DNA of 10,807 nt, taken from assembly GCA_964571135.1 (NCBI GenBank), contig CAZMZW010000013.1, positions 1 through 10,807 on the forward strand, in the 5' to 3' direction. Both the position numbers and the translations under genes were made by a program. The DNA is from CAZMZW01 sp964571135. Its GTDB lineage: Bacteria > Chloroflexota > Anaerolineae > Anaerolineales > Anaerolineaceae. Shown piece after piece: positions 1-6,289 of the stretch; position 1 is the first letter of the stretch, and every line of letters begins with the position of its first letter. The notes under the pieces are model-generated. The model had not been told where the DNA came from. It saw nothing but the letters and a program-made list of their open reading frames with translations, and did not search any database.

Positions 1-101
1 GTATCCCCATTTAAACTACTTAACATTCCAGCTACCCATAGCACTGCAAGGATTATCCTCACATCCAGCAGATTTCTTGGGGTCTCTTTGTTTGTTTTCA
101 T
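1..101 (-). CDS. Membrane protein, N-terminal part (DUF6326-like), cut by left window edge
   Basis: An ATG at 101-99 on the minus strand opens a frame that stays open to the window edge, giving 33 full codons. It begins MKTNKETPRNLLDVRI, followed by a hydrophobic stretch (ILAVLWVAGML) and SSLNGDT. A purine-rich ribosome-binding site (GAAGAGA) lies about six bases upstream. A short polar N-terminus with LLDVR, then a first membrane helix ending near a GD pair, resembles small multi-helix membrane proteins of the DUF6326 type as I recall them. This match is from memory and rests on few residues. The gene follows the decayed small-protein copy by 21 bp, as DUF4386 follows small protein B on the right. 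Most of the gene lies outside the window, so its function is unknown. Confidence 0.6.
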   Translation of the reverse strand, partial: MKTNKETPRNLLDVRIILAVLWVAGMLSSLNGD

Positions 102-122
102 TTTTATCTCTTCTTTTGAACT

Positions 123-206
123 TTATTGATGAGTTTCATTAAATTGGACTTGATTGATCGAGATCAATGGCAATCCTAAATCACACACTTTTTTAAGCAA
201 TCCATT
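123..206 (-). pseudogene. 3' remnant of a third copy of the small LuxR-associated protein
   Basis: Read on the minus strand, this stretch encodes NGLLKKVCDLGLPLISINQ followed by VQFNETHQ and a TAA stop at 125-123. It matches the C-terminal part of small protein A (HGLLKKVRDLGLPLVSV) and of small protein B (HGLLKRVRDLGIPLLSV). The DNA is also close to small protein A over about 50 bases, with most differences at third positions. Upstream of NGLL the frame stays open (SLFTQKSITTRGEK) but no longer resembles the family, so the first two-thirds of the gene is gone or replaced. An AGGAG plus ATG inside the remnant gives only a nine-codon peptide in another frame. It is best read as a truncated paralogue caught between small protein A and the membrane-protein gene at the left edge. 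Confidence 0.75.
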
Positions 207-260
207 CTTTTCTCCTCTTGTCGTGATTGATTTCTGCGTAAACAAGCTGCCTGCACCAAT

Positions 261-569
261 TTACGATTTGATATCTGACACATCTGCCTGGCCTGTCACG
301 AGCGTAGTCGAGGGACCGGGTTCAATAGGACTGACTGATACCAACGGCAATCCTAAATCACGTACTTTTTTGAGCAAGCCATGCAGCGCGGCTTGATCGG
401 CCACCGGGCCGGTTAGAAGCGTGACGCCGTTGTCTTCCAGCGTGATGGTCAGGCCCTCAAACCAGTCGCTCCACCGGTCATCAAGGTATCCCGTGAGGCG
501 GATTTCATAGCACTGATACTGGTGATATTTTTTGTCTAATGTTTGTTTGTCACTCATCATGCGCCTCAT
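261..569 (-). CDS. Small uncharacterised protein A, LuxR-associated alpha/beta family
   Basis: This 102-residue soluble protein has the core YEIRLTGYLDDRW, then WFEGLTITLEDNG, TLLTGPV, DQAALHGLLKKVRDLG and LPLVSVS. The order suggests strand-helix-strand-strand-helix-strand, a ferredoxin-like or ACT-like layout (inference). There is no signal peptide, membrane segment or obvious catalytic residue set. I recall the family as common in Chloroflexota and some actinobacteria beside LuxR regulators, and I know of no established function. About 43 of 65 core residues are identical to small protein B at 8330-8602. The ATG at 569 has AAAGGA five to six bases upstream. An internal ATG at 557 matches the MSE start of copy B and is the main alternative. 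It follows LuxR A by 165 bp that contain a terminator and the conserved block, so it probably has its own promoter. Confidence 0.85.
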   Translation of the reverse strand: MRRMMSDKQTLDKKYHQYQCYEIRLTGYLDDRWSDWFEGLTITLEDNGVTLLTGPVADQAALHGLLKKVRDLGLPLVSVSPIEPGPSTTLVTGQADVSDIKS

Positions 570-617
570 GTTTTTCCTTTTGTTGTTTATCTGCCCAAAG
601 GATACCGCCCGATGTGG

Positions 618-645
618 TGAGGTGTCATCCCCACATGATGTGATT
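618..645 (-). promoter_or_regulatory. Conserved 28-bp block, locus A (candidate operator)
   Basis: On the plus strand this reads TGAGGTGTCATC followed by CCCACATGATGTGATT. The corresponding place in locus B (8694-8721) is identical at 21 of 28 positions, although most of the surrounding spacer has diverged. The block contains the near-palindrome CACATGATGTG, and CCACAT at 631-636 pairs with ATGTGG at 647-652. A ten-base direct repeat GATGTGGTGA occurs at 611-620 and 646-655. On the minus strand GGGGATGA resembles the start of the E. coli MalT box, GGGGA(T/G)GAGG. It lies between the regulator's terminator and the small-protein start, so a binding site for the LuxR regulator is plausible but unproven. 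Confidence 0.45.
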
Positions 646-670
646 GATGTGGTGATTTATGTCGGAAAAC

Positions 671-709
671 AAAAAAACCCCGGCAGGTGGTTTGTGACAC
701 CTGCCGGGG
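671..709 (-). terminator. Intrinsic terminator of LuxR regulator A
   Basis: CCCCGGCAGGTG (678-689) and CACCTGCCGGGG (698-709) form a perfect 12-bp stem with an eight-base loop. On the minus strand the hairpin is followed directly by seven Ts (plus-strand A run 671-677). It begins 25 bp past the TAA of LuxR A. A related hairpin sits at the same place behind LuxR B. Confidence 0.93.
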
Positions 710-733
710 CTGGGCTTAGTGATTACGGGTCAG

Positions 734-3391
734 TTAGAACAAATCGAGTTCTTCGGCCCTGCGGACAGCCGCCCGGCGATTATTGACCCCCAGTTTGTTG
801 AAAATATTTTTGGTGTGGGTGCGAAAGGTGTTGAGTGAGACGATCAATTGGCCGGCAATTTCGGGGCCGCTTAATTCGGTGCGGAGCAGCTTGAACACTT
901 CCAGTTCACGCTCGCTCAATGGCTCGATCAATGATTGTTGGTTTGTAACTGCCAATTGAGGTTTTTTGCCTAAAAAGGCAGCCTTTAGTCTTTGGATGAA
1001 TTTTCTTAAATTTTTGTCATCAGTCTTTAAATTATTTAGTAGATTCTCCATGGGTGAACCTTCATCGATAAAAATTCGGATGTAGCCCTCTGGCTCGGCT
1101 AGGAATAAGGCACATTTGAGCGCATCGAGAGCCTTGGGGCGATTGCCCTGCGCCTCGTGGGCAAGCGTTTGAACAATCAGGATTTCAAGGGCGCTACCCA
1201 GGCGCTTTTGCGCCTCGGCGGCTTGTAACAGGCGTGCAAGCAGGGCATTGACTAGCGGGTTGGCGATTTCCAGCCGGGACAGAGTGACGTATTCGAACTC
1301 ATGCAAGTAGCTGACTTCATCTACCAGCGAAAGCCCGCGTTCTGCAACCCACGCCCGGGCTTTCTCATGCCGTCCCTGTTTGAGATAGATGCACGCTTTC
1401 AAGGCCGCAATGGGGCGCAGGTCAGGCACGAGGGTTTGGACATAGCCCCGTTTTGCCTCATCGAGCAGGGCCAGGGCGGTTTCCAGATCGCCTGCGGCCT
1501 CTCTCAATTGGGCCTGAGCCATATTCCAGCGGTACAGCCAATCCACCAGGGTGGTTTGCAGGCCCAATTCAGCGGCTCGTTTCAAGTGATGAGCGGCGAG
1601 GGTGTCATCTCCCCTCTGACGGTAGATCATGGACAGGCCGAGATGATGGTGGGCAGTGATGTGTTCAGCCTCCCGGCTGTGTTGGGCGGCCAGTTTTATG
1701 GCATCCTGATAGGTCCGCTCGGCCTCGCTTAGGCGCCCAAGACCCACCATCATGTCGGCTACAGCAAAGGCGCTGGCAACTACCATGACGTGATTGCCCA
1801 TCTGGGTCAATCTCTCCATCGAATCACCAATACCCCGGATGGCCGACTCCAGGTTGCCGCTGGCCCAATACACGACCTCCAATATGGTGGTAGCCCGGGC
1901 GCGTCGGTCAAAGTCATCTTCAGGGATGAATCGGAGCGCCAGCTCGGCGTATTTCACCGTTGCGGTGGGATCGCCATGCACCTGAGCGTTGTAGGCGCGG
2001 GTCAAAGCGATCATCGCTGGCAGGGGCTTTAGCTGCGCTTCGTTCGCTAATTCCGAACCATCCATGCATCGTTCAGCGTCCTGTAGGCGCAACTCGCTAG
2101 CCTCCAGCTCGCCGGTATCCGTAAATGCCTGGGCAGTCTGGGTACATAGCACAGGCCTGGTGCGGATCAGCTCTTCTGGCAGCTTCCTCACCCAACCCAG
2201 CCAGGCGGCCATCTGGAAATTTTCGTTCATCCCCTGCCAGGCCGCTTCAGCCAACCCTGCCGCCCGGACAAAATCCCCGGCTGCGATGGCGTGGTGAAAT
2301 GCTGCGCGCAGGTCGCCGTTCTCTTCATGCCACTCGCTCGCGCGCCGGTGCAGGGCAGAACCCTCATCAGGCTGTTCCGCCATAAAGTGCATACGAAGAA
2401 CATCGGCAAAAAGATGGTGATAGCGGTACCAACGCCGCTCGTTATCCAGGGGGACGATAAACAGGTTGGCGCATTCGAGGTATTCCAGGGTTTCCTGCCC
2501 GGAAGCAGAAGGGTCGAGCAGAACGGCATCACACAGCGGGCCGCATAAACGGTCAAGGATGGATGTGCGCAGCAGGAAGGTCTGGACGCCTTCTGACTGT
2601 TGTTCCAGAATTTCTTCCACTAGATAATCCAGCACAAAATGGTGGCTGCCGGTGAAAGATTTGATGAAACTGGCTGTATCTTGATGTCCCTGCATTGAAA
2701 GCGCAGCTAATTGCAAGCCCGCAATCCAACCTTCGGTGCGGGTTTCCAGTGCGTCGATGTTTTCCTCGGAGAGGTTCAGGCCCATCACCTGGTTGAGAAA
2801 CTCGGCGGCTTCGGCGGAAGTAAAACGCAAATCGGCGGCACGCAACTCGGTCAATTGACCCCGGGCCCGTAAACGGGCGAGGGGCAGACGTGGATCTTCA
2901 CGGGTGGTGATGATCAGGTGCATCTGGGGCGGCAGATGCTTGAGTAGAAAGGTGAGGGCTTGGTCAATCGGTTTGGAATCAATGACATGGTAGTCGTCCA
3001 GGACGAGGATGAAATTGTCCGGGATGGTGTTGATCTCGTTGAGCAGGGTAGTCAGAATCGATTCGGTCGGCGGTGGCTGAGGAGATTGAAGCACAGCCAA
3101 CACCCCTTTTCCAATATTTGCCATAATCATCTGCAAGGCCGAGATGAGGTAAGTCAGAAAACGGGCAGGGTCGTTATCTCCTTCGTCCAGCGAAAGCCAG
3201 GCGACCTTCTGATCACCACCAGCGGCCCATTCACTGATTAGCGTGGTTTTCCCAAAACCGGCGGGGGCAGAGATGAGGGTCAGTTTTTGGTGCAGACCCT
3301 CGTTCAACCGCTCGATCAGGCGGGGGCGGAGAACAATTTTAGGTCGCGGTGGGGGGATATAAAGTTTAGTGGCTAAAATTGACGCAGACAT
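734..3391 (-). CDS. LuxR family ATP-dependent transcriptional regulator A (MalT/LAL type)
   Basis: This 885-residue regulator of the large ATP-binding LuxR type acts as a ligand- and ATP-controlled transcription activator in the cytoplasm. The N-terminus ATKLYIPPPRPKIVLRPRLI is typical of MalT-like proteins. Walker A is APAGFGKTTL (GFGKTT at 45-50) and Walker B is LVLDDYH (129-135), followed by the sensor-like IITTREDPRLPLARLR. RTEGWIAGLQLAAL and the RRWYRYHHLFADVL region close the ATPase/winged-helix part. About 400 residues of TPR-like helical repeats follow, then the LuxR HTH in the last 60 residues (LSERELEVFKLL, SLNTFRTHTKNIFNKLGV). The ATG at 3391 is preferred because the family starts MSASILATKLY. 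The frame extends to an ATG at 3454, but those 21 residues look non-coding. No strong ribosome-binding site is visible, and a TATAAT lies only 11-16 bp upstream of the ATG. The inducer and targets are unknown. Confidence 0.95.
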   Translation of the reverse strand: MSASILATKLYIPPPRPKIVLRPRLIERLNEGLHQKLTLISAPAGFGKTTLISEWAAGGDQKVAWLSLDEGDNDPARFLTYLISALQMIMANIGKGVLAVLQSPQPPPTESILTTLLNEINTIPDNFILVLDDYHVIDSKPIDQALTFLLKHLPPQMHLIITTREDPRLPLARLRARGQLTELRAADLRFTSAEAAEFLNQVMGLNLSEENIDALETRTEGWIAGLQLAALSMQGHQDTASFIKSFTGSHHFVLDYLVEEILEQQSEGVQTFLLRTSILDRLCGPLCDAVLLDPSASGQETLEYLECANLFIVPLDNERRWYRYHHLFADVLRMHFMAEQPDEGSALHRRASEWHEENGDLRAAFHHAIAAGDFVRAAGLAEAAWQGMNENFQMAAWLGWVRKLPEELIRTRPVLCTQTAQAFTDTGELEASELRLQDAERCMDGSELANEAQLKPLPAMIALTRAYNAQVHGDPTATVKYAELALRFIPEDDFDRRARATTILEVVYWASGNLESAIRGIGDSMERLTQMGNHVMVVASAFAVADMMVGLGRLSEAERTYQDAIKLAAQHSREAEHITAHHHLGLSMIYRQRGDDTLAAHHLKRAAELGLQTTLVDWLYRWNMAQAQLREAAGDLETALALLDEAKRGYVQTLVPDLRPIAALKACIYLKQGRHEKARAWVAERGLSLVDEVSYLHEFEYVTLSRLEIANPLVNALLARLLQAAEAQKRLGSALEILIVQTLAHEAQGNRPKALDALKCALFLAEPEGYIRIFIDEGSPMENLLNNLKTDDKNLRKFIQRLKAAFLGKKPQLAVTNQQSLIEPLSERELEVFKLLRTELSGPEIAGQLIVSLNTFRTHTKNIFNKLGVNNRRAAVRRAEELDLF

Positions 3392-3770
3392 TGTAAAAAT
3401 AATTATACATTGCGCCTCAACCAGAGCTCGATCGCATCCGATACCGATATCCATAAACTAGCGGCTTTATTGCGCGGCTCTTGACCCAGCCCTCCAGCGG
3501 GATATCATCGCCCGCATGGAGCACGCAATCTGTTAACCGAGCCGCAGACTTATAAGCATCTGTTCAGGGTTTGAGATCCTTTTGTAAAACTAACATAATT
3601 CCAGAATCGCTGAAATGAGAGAAACACCTGGATTTGGCACAACCACCTGCCATGGATCTAAGATTGTATCGATCCCATGATGGAGCCTGGGTATCAATAG
3701 GTAGAACTATTACGGATTTCGACCTGACCTTTTGACTGTGCATTTAGTCGGAAAGGCAAACAAGGCTTAC
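3392..3770. other. 379-bp stretch without a convincing gene, upstream of LuxR A
   Basis: No frame here gives a recognisable protein. The longest minus-strand frame of interest, about 3563 to 3431, is under 50 codons and has no good start site. A minus-strand TATAAT at 3407-3402 sits unusually close to the LuxR A start and has no convincing -35 partner, so it would imply a nearly leaderless transcript if real. An imperfect inverted repeat (CATGGATC at 3651-3658, GATCCCATG at 3671-3679) could be a protein site or a weak hairpin. The LuxR A promoter must lie here unless the gene is read through from the zinc-ribbon gene. Confidence 0.5.
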
Positions 3771-3992
3771 CTATTTGTGTATCACCGAAGCCCATCCTAG
3801 TTTATGGCATTGCGTACACCTGACGTACCTACGAAAAATTACGTGGGGTGCTAGGTAGACTAACCGACTCGTTGGCTGGAACTCAGCGTGGCAATGGGGA
3901 CACTTATAACCGTAGTTTTTCCTTTGCCAAACGAATAAACGGAAGATTATCCAGGCCATTATGCCTATGAAAATTAAATAATACTCTTTCAT
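3771..3992 (-). CDS. Small membrane-anchored zinc-ribbon protein
   Basis: This 73-residue protein has one N-terminal membrane helix (about residues 4-22, YYLIFIGIMAWIIFRLFVW) and a zinc-ribbon-like tail. The tail has CPHC (Cys31, Cys34) and CTQC (Cys59, Cys62) 24 residues apart, which fits binding of one zinc ion. I do not recognise a named family. The start is well supported: AAGGAG lies eight bases upstream of the ATG. The first base triplet forms an ATGA overlap with the TGA that ends the reading frame running on from the upstream lipoprotein, a usual sign of translational coupling. It ends in TAG at 3773-3771 and no clear terminator follows. Confidence 0.75.
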   Translation of the reverse strand: MKEYYLIFIGIMAWIIFRLFVWQRKNYGYKCPHCHAEFQPTSRLVYLAPHVIFRRYVRCTQCHKLGWASVIHK

Positions 3993-4171
3993 TTATATTT
4001 CTCCTTTATATTCTCAACTACTGTAAATTTAAAAGTGACATTATCCAAATAACCAAAGGGTTGATTAACTATCAAACCGCTCACTGCTTCAACATCCAAA
4101 GACCCAGAAAGGTTAATTCCATCCTTCACGGGGATGACCTGTTTGATCTCCAATTTTTCATTTGCCTCGAG
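3989..4171 (-). pseudogene. In-frame 3' continuation of the lipoprotein gene beyond an amber stop
   Basis: Directly after the TAG at 4174-4172 the same frame stays open for 60 codons: LEANEKLEIKQVIPV, KDGINLSGSLDVEAV, SGLIVNQPFGYLDNV and TFKFTVVENIKEKYK. It then ends in TGA at 3991-3989. The composition is protein-like, with alternating hydrophobic residues suggesting beta strands. The TGA overlaps the ATG of the zinc-ribbon gene as ATGA, an arrangement normally found at real gene ends. The likeliest explanation is a nonsense mutation, or a sequencing error, in a longer lipoprotein gene. Stop readthrough, or a separate 3' remnant fused in frame, are alternatives. No start codon with a ribosome-binding site is visible inside the stretch. 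Confidence 0.7.
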
Positions 4172-4786
4172 CTATCCTTCCACCTCGATGCGCTCCACCT
4201 GGATCTGTGAGCCGTTGTAATCGGGTACGTTGCTCAGTAACGTGCTATAGAGATGAACGACCTTGCCGTTGTCGCGGAGGGCTTTGATCTGCGATTGTAC
4301 AACCGGGTCCATTGAATCGATGCCAAAGTAAATTATTTGCCCCAGATCCTTCCGCTCGAAGTAGTCATCATACTGTGCGCCGGGTGGTGTACTCTTGATG
4401 GTTCCCCACCAGTCAGTAATCTCTTCTGCGGTACCTGGCGGCATGTAACCACCACTTGCATTTGCGATGGTTGCCTCAACGTTTATTGCAGGTGTCGGGC
4501 TTTTTTGTACTGCCAAGCCGCACTCTCCCCGGAAATAAGCCCATTCATCACAGGTACTGCCATCCGGAAAAACGCATATGCCGTTTTGGCTGCCATCGGC
4601 AGCAGTGCGAATTTCGAGTTTGTTCCCATTCTGCTTGCAATAGACGGAAGCGGGATTTGGTATTTTTGCCTGAGGCATGCCCGTAGCAGCAGGTTCAGGT
4701 GACTGGACTTGGGGCGCTGTGCAGGCTGTAAGTGTTGTACATAGAAACAATCCAATTGCAACGGCCAGAAATAGTAACCTTTTCAT
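4172..4786 (-). CDS. DUF333-containing lipoprotein, possibly truncated at the C-terminus
   Basis: This 204-residue exported lipoprotein starts MKRLLFLAVA, followed by a hydrophobic stretch and the lipobox LTAC with Cys22 as lipidation site. Residues 43-89 (NPASVYCKQNGNKLEIRT to DEWAYFRGEC) form a DUF333 domain with Cys50, Cys71, Cys79 and Cys89. Residues 122-204 (WWGTIKSTPPGAQYDDYF, FGIDS, VVQSQIKALRDNGKVVHLY, QIQVERIEVE) form a second, probably all-beta domain that I recall in Chloroflexota lipoproteins. The ATG at 4786 is chosen over the one at 4801 because GGAGAG lies seven bases upstream of it and it starts a classical signal peptide. The gene stops at TAG 4174-4172, but the frame continues to 3989, so the original protein may have been about 265 residues. 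Its function is unknown; it acts at the cell surface. Confidence 0.85.
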   Translation of the reverse strand: MKRLLFLAVAIGLFLCTTLTACTAPQVQSPEPAATGMPQAKIPNPASVYCKQNGNKLEIRTAADGSQNGICVFPDGSTCDEWAYFRGECGLAVQKSPTPAINVEATIANASGGYMPPGTAEEITDWWGTIKSTPPGAQYDDYFERKDLGQIIYFGIDSMDPVVQSQIKALRDNGKVVHLYSTLLSNVPDYNGSQIQVERIEVEG

Positions 4787-4904
4787 ATTGAAACTCTCCA
4801 TTTTTGAGATAATTGATAATTTATAGACGTAGAATTCCCAATCATTGTTCCTTAATCGATATGATTTAACCTAACTACCTATTTCGATGACATGGATTCA
4901 ATTG

Positions 4905-4955
4905 CTAGGCACTCCGTTTAACTGAGACTGATGACAACATCAGCCGCGGTTCGAT
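4905..4955 (-). pseudogene. 3' tail remnant of a second CPBP protease gene
   Basis: The minus strand reads IEPRLMLSSVSVKRSA followed by TAG at 4907-4905. The C-terminus of the intact CPBP gene is IEPWLMLSSVSGKWRT and stop, so the length is the same and 12 of 16 residues match. The DNA of 4922-4955 is identical to 6307-6340 at 32 of 34 positions. A ten-base word (plus-strand AAGATTTATG) also occurs just upstream in both copies, at 4972-4981 and 6344-6353. In this copy it lies inside the last codons of the hydrolase. The remnant has no start and begins 5 bp after the hydrolase stop. It is best explained as what is left of a duplicated CPBP gene whose body was lost or replaced by the hydrolase gene. 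Confidence 0.75.
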
Positions 4956-4959
4956 TTAC

Positions 4960-6111
4960 TCATTTGTCCGCAAGATTTATGTTTTCATTTAGTACATCAT
5001 TGACCATTATCTCAATAAAGCGTTCCGGTTCTTCAAACATCGGGCTGTGAGCAGATTGTTCAAATATGTAAAAACCCTTCAAGGGAGCGTGTAACTTTTC
5101 AAAATAATCCTTGGCTAAAGTGTAAGACACTTTGTAATCGTATATTCCGCTAAAAAAATACACAGGAAGGTCAAGCTCTGGCACCTGTTTGGATAGATCC
5201 GTGACGAGTATCGTATCCCACAAGGGACTAACACCGGATTGAGATTTGCCACGCCACATATTGATCTTTTCCAATAGTGTGTACCCCCGGAATGTAAGTG
5301 AAGGTAAAAAGATGCCACTGATTACCGATTTCATGTCATGTGTTGTACCAATTCCGAGGCTGTGCATGGCTCCGTCACGCAAGGCAAGATAAGCATCCGG
5401 TATGCCGCCCGTCATTGTTACGGGTGCTGCTTCAAGTTTTCGCACCATTTCAAAGTTTCCATTCTCTTGGAACTGCTTAAGCATATATTCGTACGCCAGT
5501 CTTTCAGATTTGAGTTGATTCGACATCTGGGCCACGCCAATGTAGGCGTAGTACAACTCCGTTGCCCGTGCAGCCACTTGAATGCCAATAAAGGTTCCCC
5601 CCGAATGACCCATAAGGTAAATCTTTTCTTTACCAAAGCGGTGGCGCAAATAATTCGTCTCTTCCAGCGTGTCAGATATCATTTGCTCCAGCGTCATCGT
5701 TTCTGGTGGAATGTCGTTACTGTATGAGATTCCTGAACCACGCTGTTCCCACCAAACTACGGTGAAATAGTCTTCAAGACCTGAAGGGTATCTCTGCGCA
5801 AGGAAGTATTCAGGCATTCCTCCATGCAGGTAAAGAAGCACTGGATGTGTTGCATCTTTTCTCTTAATAAACATCCCTTGTTGCACACCGTTAATGTTGA
5901 CAAATACTTTCTCCGAAATGCTGCCTGCCAGCGGACTTCCATTTTCATCTAAGAAAGGCTCAAGTTTTCCGGGACTGCATGCCAGCAGCACGCCCACAAG
6001 AATAAATACACAAACAAGTAAAACAGCAAGTATAGTCAGCATAATACGTATAACCTTTCGCACAAGTGATTTAATTGGAAGTGGAAGTCGCTTACTATTT
6101 TTATTTATCAT
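4960..6111 (-). CDS. Membrane-anchored alpha/beta hydrolase (prolyl aminopeptidase-like, S33 type)
   Basis: This 383-residue protein has a basic N-terminus, one membrane segment (about residues 23-45) and an extracytoplasmic alpha/beta-hydrolase domain. LLAC at 42-45 could be a lipobox, although the preceding region is long for one. The oxyanion-hole motif HGGMP is at 96-100 and WWEQRGSG at 120-127. The nucleophile elbow GHSGG has Ser170, the acid is probably Asp325 in GIYDYKVS, and the catalytic His355 is in QSAHSPMFEEPERF. HGGxP with WWEQRGSG is characteristic of proline iminopeptidase-like members, so a peptidase or esterase role is likely; the substrate is not known. The ribosome-binding site is weak (GATGAG). 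The last codons overlap sequence shared with the CPBP gene end, so the 3' end may have been formed by recombination. Confidence 0.9.
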   Translation of the reverse strand: MINKNSKRLPLPIKSLVRKVIRIMLTILAVLLVCVFILVGVLLACSPGKLEPFLDENGSPLAGSISEKVFVNINGVQQGMFIKRKDATHPVLLYLHGGMPEYFLAQRYPSGLEDYFTVVWWEQRGSGISYSNDIPPETMTLEQMISDTLEETNYLRHRFGKEKIYLMGHSGGTFIGIQVAARATELYYAYIGVAQMSNQLKSERLAYEYMLKQFQENGNFEMVRKLEAAPVTMTGGIPDAYLALRDGAMHSLGIGTTHDMKSVISGIFLPSLTFRGYTLLEKINMWRGKSQSGVSPLWDTILVTDLSKQVPELDLPVYFFSGIYDYKVSYTLAKDYFEKLHAPLKGFYIFEQSAHSPMFEEPERFIEIMVNDVLNENINLADK

Positions 6112-6168
6112 TTTTACTCATCATAAATAGCCAAACAGCAAATGCCTATATTTTCTCCAAGAAGTTTT

Positions 6169-6216
6169 TTAATAATAGGTTTACTAAAGATAAAAAACGC
6201 CCGGTTCTATTATTAA
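6169..6216. repeat. AT-rich inverted repeat between CPBP protease and hydrolase genes
   Basis: TTAATAATAG at 6169-6178 and CTATTATTAA at 6207-6216 are perfect reverse complements separated by 28 bases. They lie in the 178-bp spacer between the CPBP stop and the hydrolase start, on average 80 bp upstream of the hydrolase ATG. It could be an operator with two half-sites or a weak long-loop hairpin. The rest of the spacer holds a short CAGCT/AGCTG stem just after the CPBP stop, followed at some distance by a T-rich run, which is at most a weak terminator. Confidence 0.4.
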
Positions 6217-6289
6217 TTTATTGAGACATTCTTCAAAAACAAACAACAAAGCATACAATCAGCTGCGGAGCTGCTATCCGGAGCCGGTG

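Noticed and set aside
154..396. Plus-strand open frame over the left end, with a repeated NGNPKS-TFLS pattern
   Set aside because: It is the antisense shadow of small protein A and of the decayed third copy; the internal repeat comes from the two minus-strand paralogues.
1301..2548. Several long plus-strand frames opposite LuxR A, and similar ones opposite LuxR B
   Set aside because: They are antisense shadows of GC-rich regulator genes with no recognisable protein motifs.
3392..3454. N-terminal extension of LuxR A to the ATG at 3454
   Set aside because: The extra residues do not match the family, which begins with the ATKLYIPPPRP segment near its start, and the ATG at 3391 gives the expected beginning.
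3431..3563. Minus-strand open frame (AARLTDCVLHAGDDIPLEGW and following) upstream of LuxR A
   Set aside because: It has no convincing start, is under 50 codons and matches no family I know. It is left as part of the non-coding stretch.
6088..6125. A short upstream frame (ATGATGAGTAAAAATGATAAATAA) overlapping the hydrolase start in another frame
   Set aside because: It encodes only seven residues and has no clear ribosome-binding site, so a leader-peptide role cannot be supported.
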